Shown piece by piece: positions 36,546 through 47,419 of a stretch of DNA of 64,000 nucleotides (positions are counted from its first letter, which is position 1; each line of letters starts with the position of its first letter). The position numbers and the translations under genes are program-made. This stretch comes from Antedon mediterranea (lineage: Eukaryota > Echinodermata > Crinoidea > Comatulida > Antedonidae). The DNA is taken from positions 1,431,001-1,495,000 of the forward strand of contig NC_092673.1 in the NCBI RefSeq assembly GCF_964355755.1, in the 5' to 3' direction. The notes beneath the pieces are model-generated. The model did no database searches. It saw only the letters and a program-made list of their open reading frames with translations, and was not told the DNA's origin.

Positions 36546-37150
36546 CTTAGGTTTCGAAATGATTTCTGTAATCTATAAATCTGTAAAAATTATATAGAAA
36601 TAAAGAGCCATAATATACTGTATTAACTTGAAAACTGAAATTAATTCTACAGCATGCAGGGCGTAGTTGTTTTCCCTTTGTGGCTGAAACATAACGCATT
36701 AAACAAAAGAACAAAAGCAGCAGTATTTTAACACATTAACACACTCAATTAATAAATGGGACCTATATTTTTGTTACATGAAATAAATTACAATATATAT
36801 TTATATTGTCATGCCGCTAGTCGGTAGATAAAAAAAAAGATTGTAATACTGTAATTAATAATAACTAGATGGTCGTGCCCACAGATGGTTCTCGAATACA
36901 TAATAATTTCAGCGTTAAAAAACTGGCGATTTCAAATATACGTACCGCAGGACAATAATACGTACCGCAGGACAATGATACATGTCGTTTACAGGAACGA
37001 ATAAATAGACACTGTGATTTATGTACTCAACTAAAATTAGCACCCTGGGAATTACTTCCGAAAAAGAAACTTGTCACAAAATGAGACAAATTGTGTAAGT
37101 CAAATTTAAACAAACTTAATTTGTGTTTTGTATGTAACATTAGGGTTGAG
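36546..37150. other. Gene-free interval between ribozymes and LINE fragment
   Basis: AT-rich, no gene seen. It holds the second copy of the 62-bp dispersed repeat (36768-36830) and a tandem ACGTACCGCAGGACAAT duplication at about 36940-36977. Confidence 0.5.
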
Positions 37151-37159
37151 GGATGGGGA

Positions 37160-37523
37160 AGAGGATGGTTGCAAAGAGGAACAATTTTTAAATATATTCT
37201 TTATCCATTTAGTAACGAAATATTAATTGAACTTATTCAACCTTATGTTCCTAAGCGGTCTCTGAGATCTAGATCTGAGTCTCTTCTTGCCCATATATTT
37301 CATACTTCCACTAAGTTTTAGGCCTATGGAAATCGTTCATTTTCTTCGGCATCCGTTTCTCTATGGAATGCGTTGCCTATTGAAATCCGACAGGCTACTT
37401 CCACCAGTGTCTTCAAATCTCTCCTCAAAACCCATCTTTTTAATTTGTAATTTTCTAAATTTTTCTGTCTTTGTAAAGCGCATTGAGGCTTTCAGCATAA
37501 TGCGCTATATCCAGTTATTATTA
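37160..37523 (+). pseudogene. LINE 3' end (L2/CR1-like ORF2 C-terminus and tail)
   Basis: Reading to the stop at 37448-37450, the frame contains YVPKRSLRSRSESLL, YGNRSFSSASVSLWNALPIE and FKSLLKTHLFNL, the common C-terminal block of L2/CR1-type ORF2 proteins, interrupted by one in-frame TAG at 37319. The 3' tail TGTAAAGCGCATTGAGG, TGCGCTATA and a (TTA)n run is typical of these LINEs. The rest of the element is missing, as expected for 5' truncation. Confidence 0.8.
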
Positions 37524-39128
37524 TTAGGTGATCATTTAGAATAAAATGATCACCTATTGTTATTGTATCAAATCTTTATTCTTCTTCTTCTTCTTCTTCT
37601 TCTTCTTCTACTTCTTCTTCTTCTTTCTGTACACTTTTTGTTTAACAAATATCTCAAAAAGTTAAATGTCAATGATTACCAAAATTTCACAATGTCTTTC
37701 AAATACTGTAACTTAGTCCTAATAAGCTTTTCAGCGTGATCACTCATCCGTGACAACACGTATATGCCATTTTGTGAAATCACATTATCAATCATATCTC
37801 CATAATTCATTATCACATATTAATGAAATTCACTACATGTAAACTTCAGGTCAAGGTAAAAAATATTAACAAATAAAAACCTGCGAGTTTCAAGGTCATG
37901 CGCATGAAATCGCGCGTTAAAATTTTAAAAAGCTCAAAATTAGGTTTTGATCAATTTAGAGCATGAATTAGGCCATTTGCGTGTTTCAAAAAATTACTGC
38001 GCAAAAACACGTTTTTGCGCACGCGATTCGTAAAAAGCGTAAAAAATAAAATTTGATGTATAAATCACAATCTACTCACAATCCTTAGTACATTCACCAA
38101 ATTTGAGTCCATTTCTACTTAAAATAGTGCTCTATGAGCACATTACAAATGACAAAATGCACACATTAATTGTACAAAAGTGCTAAAAATGGTAAAAAAT
38201 AAGGCCTTTTTAAAATGAAAATAAATCTTCAGAATGCACGATGACCCCTAAGTTTTTTAACTTATTCGGGATTGAGTTGTAGATATAAATGTATATACAC
38301 ATTAGACGTACAAAATGGTATTACGTCATCAAATGGCCACTTGAATTTAAAAATTAGGATTTTTTCCGTTTTGTGTAGGTTATCACATTCAATAGAGCGC
38401 ATCTCCGCTTTTTGAGCTCGATTTTTGCGCAAATTTCAGTGTGTGCTTGCCTAATTATTTATCTTTCTCATAAGTTGTCAGTGTTTTCATTTTGATGACG
38501 TCATCACGCGTAAAATTTTGAATAACGTAGGTCGTGTAATTTCACCTTCGCCGTAAATTGAATATTTTACAGCTCTTCAGAATTGAACGTTACCTTGATG
38601 ATTATAATTTATTATGAAAGCTGATGAAATGTAGATATGAATTCATATAAAAACCAAGCCTTTCGGATGTTGTGACATTAAAATATGGCCAGATGAAGTT
38701 AAAAAGTAGTTTTTACATCTTTTTCGTCAAAGTTATACAAATTTCAAAGAGCGGGCACAGCGCTTCTACGTGCCAGATTTTTTTCCAATTCTTATATTTA
38801 TTTGCTCAATTCATTATCTTTCGAAATTGTCATCTTTGAGTTTATTTTGATAATTCCATCATACCAAAAAATTAGAACATGATGTGTGTCCCGTAATTTC
38901 ACCTATGCTACACTGTATATAGATATACAGTATATACTGTACATATTTTATATGGCATATAATAGGCACAACTCAGCACTATAAGCGTATGCATCATGTC
39001 ATAGGATGGCGTACATCAACTTTTTACGATCGTATGTTAACGTACATGCATGTTTAAAAAGTGGTAATTTCATTAAAATGATAAAAATGATCACCTATAA
39101 TTCGTCAAAGTGACGAATTAAATTCTAG
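37524..39128 (+). mobile_element. Helitron/Helentron-like non-autonomous element, divergent single copy
   Basis: The left end is a palindrome: AGGTGATCATTT (37526-37537) and its complement (37544-37555). The same AAATGATCACCT recurs at 39085-39096, followed by the hairpin AATTCGTCA-AAG-TGACGAATT (39099-39119) and a terminal CTAG (39125-39128). This layout (left inverted repeat, internal right partner, 3' hairpin, CTAG end) matches rolling-circle elements with asymmetric inverted repeats. The 1.6-kb interior has no coding frame but shares motifs with the array at 45.7-56.8 kb. It sits in the TTA-rich tail of the LINE fragment. Confidence 0.75.
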
Positions 39129-40477
39129 CTATTATTGTCTTCATGTTTTACAAATAATATACCACTAAACACAGTAAAACATTGCGATGTAATACTTTGT
39201 TGAAACTATCACCGTCCTAGTCGATTGAAATAGTACAGTACATGTAACGATACATCACTACGACGTGTATATGTTTATATAATGTAAAACAATTTGTGAA
39301 AACCACCTCTATTCGGGGAAAATCATAAATTCGATTTAATCCTCAATAAATATTAAATTATCCAACTCAACTTAATTAGTTAGGCCTAATGGTTTTCAAT
39401 TGTTTCTTAGAGCCAATTCATACTTAAGTTGGTTCCTACCGGGGTTCCTACCCTACCCACCATAAAAGTTGTTCTGCGTTTAGGGCATGTGATGTACCTT
39501 AGGCCTATCCTCTACTGGTTTTACAACGCTACTCATGCCAGTGAGGGAAGGGTGATGATGTGGGTGGTTTAACTGCAATAATAACGATTTGTACATAATA
39601 TACGGCGAGTGAAAACGCTAGCTCATTATCCGTTTAAACAAAATTCATATCCAACCTCTGCAGCACAGATTGAAAAAAAAAATGGATCGAATTTCTGTTA
39701 TGAGTATACAGTAGTACTTGCCTTTACGACGCCTGAGGGAATAGACACTTGTGGAACAGAGATTGGAATGTTCCATTCATCGCAAATCAATACATTTGTA
39801 TAAACGTATATTAAATCTATCAAAATAGTATTTTTTTTAAAAAAATCGGCCTGTCTTCAACATTATGATGCTGTACTTGAGCTGTTCAACCGGTTTTCAG
39901 CCATTAAAAACAATTATCGTAAGAGGAGATAGGAAAATGCGAAGCTTCCTCGTATTATCGTCTGCGGGTATTTTTCAAGACGGACATCCATTAGACAGTG
40001 TATACCACTATTGAAAAACACCCCTATTTGGGGCAAATCGTTGAACCTAAATTCGTTTTAATCGTCAATAACTAATTATCGAACTAAATTTAATTAGTAA
40101 ACAGGGTTACATCAGGTGGTTAAAATCAGTACCGAAAGTACGAACCAACTTTATATACCATCGAGTAAACATTCTAGAAATAACGCGCGATTTACCGAAT
40201 TTTGCCCTTACGTAAATTTATATATAGATAATAATAAAGACTTATACTAATGAAGGAAGCCTCAATGTCCATATAATGTAATAATGTATTCAAACCTATA
40301 TATATATATTTCAGTTTTATTAATAACACTATAAATGATAAAATGGAGGAAAAAATGATGGGACACACATTAAGGCATTGTCAATCAACTAAAATGAGTC
40401 AATGGCGGTCTTATTGTTATCAACATAGGCCTATAGGTATTAGGAGTAGAAGTTATTCATCAATAATGACCACTTTG
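39129..40477. other. Gene-free interval
   Basis: No supported gene. Two diverged direct repeats share a TCGATTTAATCCTCAATAA-type block (about 39290-39380 and 40010-40100). This is the 3' flank of the GT31 gene on the minus strand. Confidence 0.45.
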
Positions 40478-42397
40478 CTAACATTTAACGGACGCGTCTG
40501 TAAAGTTGGTCCACACTTTAAATATTTCAACTGGTGATTTATACGGACCATGGACAACCATGCTCTTTAAAAGATCACATTTATCTGAATCACTATAACC
40601 CCAGTTTTTAAAACCATCATGATGCATTGGGATCACGCCTTCTTCCTCTGCTAAAATTCCTTGAAACGCGTCATCAATTGGTATAAGTGGTGTTTGTAAC
40701 GCTTTTAAATACATCCCGTGGATGACGTCGCTGGATAAGATGTAACCACCACCAGAACAATATGGCGGAAAATATTTCCCACTATACTCCTTGTGAGATA
40801 CGTAATATTTTGATTTTTCTCTTCGTACAATTCGACTGCGGGGTAAGACTGAACCCATGTAGAACTTTTCTAACGCTCTACCTTTCGCTCTAAGATTTAG
40901 TATATAACTGATGATGTTTTCAAAATTAACAAATATATCATCATCCCCTTTAAACATATACTCAGCATTTTGGCAATTTTCTGATACCCATTTTAATCCT
41001 AGAGCGACTTTTAGTGTCAAATTGTGAAAACTTTCAATAAAGTCTGCCTGTATTATATCTCCATATCTAATTTGTTCGTTTTTGACAATTGATTTGTATT
41101 GTTCATCTTCATTTTTTTTTAGTTGGCGTCCCATTACAAACAGAAATCGGATAGCCATCCCGATAACGTTATGAGATTTTGCCCACGTTTTTCTGATTAT
41201 GTCACGTTTACCAACATGCATTGGGAGTGTACTAATAAGCACAATCATAAATATATCTTCTGGTTTACCTTGGTCGTTTTTACAAAGATCAGGACTATTA
41301 ACAAGAAGGTAAAATCCTCTATCAAACAAATCACCATTCGAAACACTATTCGTTTGCATTATTAAATCCACTTCAGAATGTTCACACTTTTTAAAAAATT
41401 CAGGATTGGAAACATTCGCCCACAATTTTGCCGTTAAAAGTGATGTATCAAAACCACGAGCTGTAACAATGTTACGAAATAAACAAGTATCATGGTTTAA
41501 ATTTCTAAGCGTGAATCTTTTATCGTTAATAACTGTTACTCCAGCCTTTTCTGCTAAAATTGAAATGAACACATCTGCAATTGGGATAAAAGTTGAATTG
41601 AACGCTTCTTTCAAAATAATATTTGCACCTTTTTTTGAAAGTATTATTCCAGAATCCAGTGTACAAAATGGCGGGAAATATTTGCGCCCGAACTGCTTAG
41701 GAGATATATAATATTTTGAATTTGGTTCTCGAATTGGCGCGCGATTTGTTATTATATTTCCTGATACAAACGTGGATTCTTTCTTCTTTTTTTTTCCAAA
41801 TATTTTAAAGAAAACATCATAATTGACAAAGTTGTGATCATTCACCATAAAAATAAATTTGGCTTTAGGACAAAATGTTTGTGACCATTTTAATGCCATA
41901 AACGCTTTTAAACTTGATGTCCGGAAGTTGTCTTCAAACCTCCCTTGGAGCAAATCGCCATGATTTTCATTCTCCGTTGAAACAGATTCACCATATTGGA
42001 AGTTCGCATCCCTTCCTAAAATAAATAAAGTAACTATTCGTTTAAGTTTTCCGTGTTTTCCCCAAGATCTTCGAATTGCATTTCTCAAGTCAACATTTTT
42101 AGGACTTGAGTTAATAAATGTTATAGCAAGAACTGATTTACTTCCGTCGCAAATGCTAACACCTTGATCAACTTTCCGTGTCAGCATAATATCTTTAAGA
42201 ACCTTTATGTTTAGCAAGTTCGGCTCAACAGTATTTTCACTTTTACTCAAAATGGTTTTCTCTATTTCAATCGGAGAATTTCTACTCAGTCTTGGTTCTT
42301 CGTTTTCTTCCAAGTAAACCACGAAAAGTACAAATTGTAAAACAATAAAAGATACAATTGCTCCAACACCCCTTTGAATTGCCTTTCGTAATATCAT
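40478..42397 (-). CDS. Two-domain GT31 glycosyltransferase-like protein, copy 2
   Basis: A single-exon frame of 639 residues. A signal anchor lies at about 11-28 (IVSFIVLQFVLFVVYL), so a type II Golgi protein is predicted. GT31 domain 1 spans about 88-290 and domain 2 about 382-600. Domain 2 has KRDIIRKTWAKS, the intact KGDDDIFVN (DDD at 485-487), FPPYCSGGGYILSS and IDDAFQG. Domain 1 retains RNAIRRSWGK and FPPFCTLDSGIIL but has VNDHNFVN in place of DDD (185-192) and IADVFIS in place of IDDAFQG, so it is probably non-catalytic. Layout and both losses match copy 1 at 27586-29607, so the two derive from one ancestor that already had two domains. Substrate unknown. A 66-bp piece of this gene recurs at 43481-43546. 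Confidence 0.85.
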   Translation of the reverse strand: MILRKAIQRGVGAIVSFIVLQFVLFVVYLEENEEPRLSRNSPIEIEKTILSKSENTVEPNLLNIKVLKDIMLTRKVDQGVSICDGSKSVLAITFINSSPKNVDLRNAIRRSWGKHGKLKRIVTLFILGRDANFQYGESVSTENENHGDLLQGRFEDNFRTSSLKAFMALKWSQTFCPKAKFIFMVNDHNFVNYDVFFKIFGKKKKKESTFVSGNIITNRAPIREPNSKYYISPKQFGRKYFPPFCTLDSGIILSKKGANIILKEAFNSTFIPIADVFISILAEKAGVTVINDKRFTLRNLNHDTCLFRNIVTARGFDTSLLTAKLWANVSNPEFFKKCEHSEVDLIMQTNSVSNGDLFDRGFYLLVNSPDLCKNDQGKPEDIFMIVLISTLPMHVGKRDIIRKTWAKSHNVIGMAIRFLFVMGRQLKKNEDEQYKSIVKNEQIRYGDIIQADFIESFHNLTLKVALGLKWVSENCQNAEYMFKGDDDIFVNFENIISYILNLRAKGRALEKFYMGSVLPRSRIVRREKSKYYVSHKEYSGKYFPPYCSGGGYILSSDVIHGMYLKALQTPLIPIDDAFQGILAEEEGVIPMHHDGFKNWGYSDSDKCDLLKSMVVHGPYKSPVEIFKVWTNFTDASVKC

Positions 42398-43480
42398 TCT
42401 GTGTTAGTTGTGCTAAGAAATCTGAAACGAGATAAACAGCTGTTTACACCAACATTTCGACAAATGCTTCCTATAGGCCTAATGGTATACTTTTCGACTA
42501 AAAAGTGTAAGTTGTAATGTAAAGATGACACAAAATAGTTAATGCTTTAATTAATGTTTTCATATTAGTGATTCAACGCCCTCCCATGTGTCGAAATAAC
42601 ATGTATAAATGTACAATTAAATGTTGATAAATGTCTTAATAATTTGATTCCTTTCGTCAAATAGTTTTTAATAATTGGAGTTTCACATGTACACATTTGA
42701 CTGAAAAAATGTTAATAGACCCAATACGGGATATTATTAACTTTACTGTGTTCCTCAGTTTCCAGTTAAGCTTGAGGAAAAAATATGAATACGTTTAACT
42801 TTCTTTACCTTTACCTTTCATTTAACTTTACTTATTATTGATGAGCAAAGTCTTAGCAAACTTAGAAATACTTAACTCAAAACTAACCTTAACTGAATTT
42901 AATCCAAATTGGGTCCTTTTCTGTAAGTAATGTCCGAATGCTTTCCTTTTATATTTAAAATATCCGACACGTACAGTAGCATTTGTCGTATTCGATTGGG
43001 AACTTTCGTTGTCAACGTAAAGATTCGTTGAGTACTTTTTGTATTCGAATTGTAAATTTGTGCTCAACAGAAAGTCATTCGAATAGAAACGTTGACAAAC
43101 GAAAGCTTTTTCGTTAAGAACAATCTCAACGCTCAAAATACTCCGTTAAAGAAGTACTCAACGGTGAAAGTCTAAATCGAATACGACAATTATCGATAAA
43201 AACTAAGTGGAATGTCCTACTCTATACAAACGAACACAGTCGTTCCACTTAAAACTTCAATGTGATCAAGATTATGGAACGTTCCAAATGATTGGTTATC
43301 TTGGAAAAAATGTGGTCACTGCGATGAAAAACTGTTTAAACAAGACTATTGACCAAGGATCCACTTTTTGAACAAAAAAAAGTAAATAGGTTCTTGTTTG
43401 TTTTAGTTGGAGTACTTCTCTTAACACGACTCTCTTCATATTTGACTAAGTTTTAAAACGACAACAATGAGGAAATCTGT
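42398..43480. other. Upstream flank of GT31 copy 2; repeats, no gene
   Basis: AT-rich DNA. A ~65-bp block at about 42872-42938 (CTCAAAACTAACCTTAACTG, AATTTAATCCAAATTG) recurs at 45488-45550. TTGAGTACTT and AAGTACTCAA blocks at 43030-43160 form imperfect inverted repeats, and the minus-strand open frame there (42828-43136) is not supported as a gene. Confidence 0.45.
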
Positions 43481-43546
43481 GAGAATTTCTACCCAGTCTT
43501 GGTTCTTCGTTTTCTTCCAAGTAAAACACGAAAAGTACAAATTGTA
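43481..43546 (-). pseudogene. 66-bp duplicated fragment of GT31 copy 2
   Basis: Matches 42274-42339 at 64 of 66 positions, same orientation. That segment encodes the membrane anchor and start of the stem of copy 2. No further gene homology is seen on either side, so this is a small isolated duplicate about 1.2 kb upstream of its source. Confidence 0.85.
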
Positions 43547-43704
43547 GTTTTGATGAAGTTGTTAAGAACTAAATTAAATTTAACCAAGAACACATTGTTG
43601 TTTTGACTATTTTGTTTTGCTTTAAATCTGCTTTAAAATTGTTTGGTGATTCAATTTTGGTCAGAGTGAATAACTATTGTGACAATAAAATGGCATACTA
43701 AACC

Positions 43705-43710
43705 AATTAT

Positions 43711-43797
<87 letters not shown>

Positions 43798-43896
43798 CAA
43801 TGATGTTGCGTAGCACTGTGTAAATTATATATAAATCATACTGTAAATTATAGAAACAGTGCTAATATGAGCACTGTTTCTATAATTTACAGTATG

Positions 43897-43934
<38 letters not shown>

Positions 43935-44017
43935 CACTGTGTAAATTATATATAAATCATACTGTAAATTATAGAAACAGTGCTAATATGAGCACTGTTT
44001 CTATAATTTACAGTATG

Positions 44018-44056
<39 letters not shown>
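43705..44056. repeat. TA microsatellite with two perfect 35-bp-arm palindromes
   Basis: A (TA)n run at about 43707-43793 is followed by a 120-bp unit present twice. Each unit has TAGCACTGTGTAAATTATA, then an arm from ATATAAATCATACTG to AAACAGTGCT, a six-base spacer AATATG, and the exact reverse complement (first about 43829-43904, second about 43949-44024), then another (TA)n run. Such a structure can extrude cruciforms. Confidence 0.9.
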
Positions 44057-44058
<2 letters not shown>

Positions 44059-45677
44059 AGGACAATATATCTTTAAATAAATAATTCCTTGGTTATAATA
44101 ATAACAAGAACACCAGATCTCCTGCGATGTAGCTACTTTAAATAATAACAAAGCATTGTTATACATTTTTTTATTAATGTCAAATGACGTATTTTTTTAA
44201 AGGCAAAACTCATGATTGCACCAAAACATGTTATAGGCATAATTACCCACGCGTATTTCATTTATTCATTCCGATTGTAGTTAATAAACTAAGGATTATA
44301 CATGGAGGAAAAAATGTATATTTTTTATATAAAGTTTGCGGTGAACCACGTATAGGCCTATATTAGTTCTGAAAAGAACTGTTGAGTTTCTCGACGTTTC
44401 GATCAATATGCTTTGATCGTCCTCATGAGTGAGAATTCTCACTCCCACTCCTAACCCATTCTCCTGAGGACGATCAAAACATATTGATCCAAACGTCAAG
44501 AAACTCAACAGTACTTTTCAGAACTAATATACGCGTGGTGTACCGCAAACTTTATATCAACATTTGATTTCGCCATGCAAACCTTCAAACAATTAATTTT
44601 TTTCTCCATGATTATAACTTGATAAACTATTAAAAATGTGTAGGCCCTATCTGTTTGTTGTAGGACTATTTATTTTGTATCTGCTTGTTGTTTATATTTA
44701 TTTTAAAGCTCAGGTATAGACAAGAATTTTAAATATAATATCTGGTTAATTGTACATAAATCAAATATTTGTAACAGAAGTCAAGACGAAAAAACATGAA
44801 TTTCCCTTAATATGGTCAAATACAAAATTTGGCAAAATGTTGCCATAAAAACCAGGAAGACTTTTTTTCAGTAGTTAGGTAGTTTAACCTAATGTAATAA
44901 CATGTCTGGTGACTCCCTGGAAGGTGAAAAAAGATGGTGGATATACGGTGGATAATTTTTGCTATAGCATGAAAATAAAAATTTGAAGTTGAATAAAAAT
45001 ACCAGAAATGTAAAATTCAAGTTATATTACCTATATTTAGTCGTCTGATAACATTTTTTACCCCACCGTTTCATTTTCATAGCTTTTTAAAATGCCTCTC
45101 TATTTACAAAACGTGTGTACAAAAGAATAGGGATTTTACTGTGTAATTTAAACTATATACTGATAAGAAAGTGCTTATTTTCAACAAGCTTGTGTAGGCC
45201 TAACACAAATAAAATTCCTAAAATTATGAAACATCGGGGAAACTATAGATCGATAATTATTGGAATGTATGATCAATAGAAATGTTTTTCCCCCGCACCT
45301 CGCCTTTAAGAACGCACCGTATATGGACGTGTGACGTATCACCGTTGTAAAGCAGAGCCATGGCCCAGTATGTTCCTGTTGTTAAGGCTTACACCTTTAC
45401 AACGGTAACACGTTGCTACAGTAGCTAACTATTATCTGTTTACGGAGTTTACACATTAATTTGTTATACAGGTGTATCTCTTATTTCAAATAAAACTTAA
45501 CTCAAAACTAACCTTAATTGAATTTAATCCAAATTGCACTTTTTCTGTAAGTTATAAGAATACTTTTTAATGAAGGAATATTCAAAGAATACCTCCATAA
45601 AAGCAAATCTATTTTGATTTAACACGATTTCGAATGCCTAATAGGCTTATAGTGACTTTATCCTTGAAGTTTTCTAT
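44057..45677. other. Gene-free interval with a fold-back element
   Basis: No supported gene. It contains the fold-back element at 44295-44615 and the 65-bp dispersed repeat at 45488-45550. Confidence 0.45.
44295..44615. mobile_element. Fold-back element with hammerhead-like centre
   Basis: Arms of about 130-150 bp: CATGGAGGAAAAAATGTATA, ATATAAAGTTTGCGGTG, TTAGTTCTGAAAAG and AACTGTTGAGTTTCT on the left reappear complemented in reverse order on the right, ending TTTTTTTCTCCATG. Near the centre, CTGAGGA (44464-44470), CGATCA...TGATC, AAACGTC and AGAAACTC resemble a hammerhead in order, with TTCTC next to the core as a possible helix I partner. Substitutions make it unlikely to be active. Confidence 0.65.
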
Positions 45678-45751
45678 TTAGTTATCCGCTTGGTATACCA
45701 AGCGGATAACTCCTTGTTATTGTATGAGATCAACATTTTTTTTCTGTATTA
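45678..45751 (+). mobile_element. Array: 5' end fragment of element G
   Basis: Holds the left palindrome AGTTATCCGCTTGGTATACC and its mirror, then CTCCTTG and a T-rich run ending CTGTATTA, where unit A begins. The element body that would continue this fragment most plausibly starts at 55245 (TTCTTCTTTCCTTCC), because intact unit A reads CTGTATTATACTTCTTTCC across the same point. Confidence 0.7.
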
Positions 45752-47342
45752 TTAGTTATCCGCTTAGTAGCGGATAACTCCTTGTAATCGTCCTGTTTCA
45801 TCATATTTTTTTTTTTTTTCTGTATTATACTTCTTTCCTTCTGTCATTTTTGTGCGTCGTGTTTCTCTAAAACGTGTAAACAGAACATATCGTAACTTTC
45901 TCAACATATCGACATTTACGTGAACTTGTGCACCTCCTATTTTTGAATGACGTCAGAGTTGCGCAACGTGACTTATGCGCGATTTTATGAATTTCAATGA
46001 TTGATCATAGACTAAAAACCAAACATAATTTTGTTTTGACACTTTGTGAAAATTTAAGTCATATCAAGCGCAAACTTTCTATGGATAGCATGTTTCACAA
46101 AAAGTTACGCGCGCACGCGCGTTTAAAATTTTACCATGGGAAAAATCAACTTCTAATCAACTTTCTATGCGTTTCATGTCATTTTGAGCATGTCAAAAAT
46201 TCCCACGCGCGCGAAAATTTTTACGCACGCGGTGCACACGAAGCGTTAAAAACATATTTTTTTCGCATGATTTATGTTTTTTCAACCTTTTCTAGTAATG
46301 TTACCAACTTTTAAACAATTTCGACTTAAAATTACGTCATACGAGCACGTCGAATTAGATAATTTGCACGCGTTTTTGGTGAAAAAATTCCAAAATTCGT
46401 CAAAATTATGCCTATTTTTAAACAGTCATAGATTCTAAACTACATGGAGAACTTTTTTTTAATTACATATTCTGGAAGTTGATGAGTTGTAGATATCGGA
46501 TCATGCATTAATATGGCTAACCGGACATTGTGACGTCATCGTATGGCCACGCGAATATAAAATATAGGATTTTTGTCTCTTTCGTCATAGCTCATCACAT
46601 TTAATAGAGCGCATCTCCACTTATTTTTTGTCCATTTTCACCCCGATTTTAATATATTCTAGGTCAATCAACTATCTTTTGCATGAATTAAAAATTTTTT
46701 AATTTGTTTAACGTCATCATGCCTAAAAATTTAAATTACGTTGGTCATTAATTTCATCTTTACAGTAAATTTTAATCTGTTATAGCTCGTAAGAATAAAA
46801 TGTGATAATCACAATTAAAACATTTACAGGAAGCTATTGTATAGTAGATACAAAATCATGTGAAAATTGTGCCAATCGAATGTTGTGACGTCATCATATG
46901 GCCAGTTGAATAAAAAAAGTCGTATTTTCATATTTTGCGTAATAGTTCATCACATTTAAAAGGGTGCGCATCTATATTTTACGTATTCAAATTTCTTCTA
47001 CACGTTAATATGTTTTTCCTGAGATAATTTCCTTCTGAAATTGCTATCTAAGTGTTTCATTTTGATACCGTCGCCATGTTAAAAATTGGAATAAATGGCG
47101 GGTCCCGTAATTTCACCTATTCTACACTGTATGTAATATGTATACAGATTATACTGTTTGCATGTATATACTATATGACACAAAATTGACAGAATTCAGC
47201 ACTAACAGCATATCTTATTCTTCAGTTCTTGTCATAATGCCATAATCTTTATCTGTGTGCAATATTCCAACGTATGACGTGCACGTAGCGTTTGTCGTGG
47301 TGCGGATAACTAACTCGTCAAAGTGACGAGTTTCATGTCTAG
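45752..47342 (+). mobile_element. Array: unit A, complete Helentron-like element
   Basis: About 1.59 kb. Left end TTAGTTATCCGC with palindrome partner GCGGATAACTCC; right end GCGGATAACT followed by the hairpin AACTCGTCA-AAG-TGACGAGTT, six bases, and CTAG (47339-47342). The 10-bp left repeat AGTTATCCGC pairs with the internal right copy, giving asymmetric terminal inverted repeats. No coding frame. Internal conserved blocks include GGACATTGTGACGTCATCG and TTGTGACGTCATCATATGG. Confidence 0.85.
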
Positions 47343-47419
47343 TTAGTTATCCGCTTAGTAGCGGATAACTCCTTGTAATCGTCCTGTTTCATCATATTTT
47401 TTTTTTTTTTCCTTTATTA
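47343..47419 (+). mobile_element. Array: 5' end fragment of element C
   Basis: Starts TTAGTTATCCGCTTAGTAGC directly after the CTAG of unit A and ends in CTTTATTA, where unit B is inserted. Joined across unit B to 49020 it would read CTTTATTATACTTATTTCC, closely matching unit A at the same place (CTGTATTATACTTCTTTCC). Confidence 0.8.

Noticed and set aside
42828-43136. 102-codon minus-strand frame upstream of GT31 copy 2
   Set aside because: Overlaps imperfect inverted repeats and a dispersed block; no homology to the GT31 proteins or other families.
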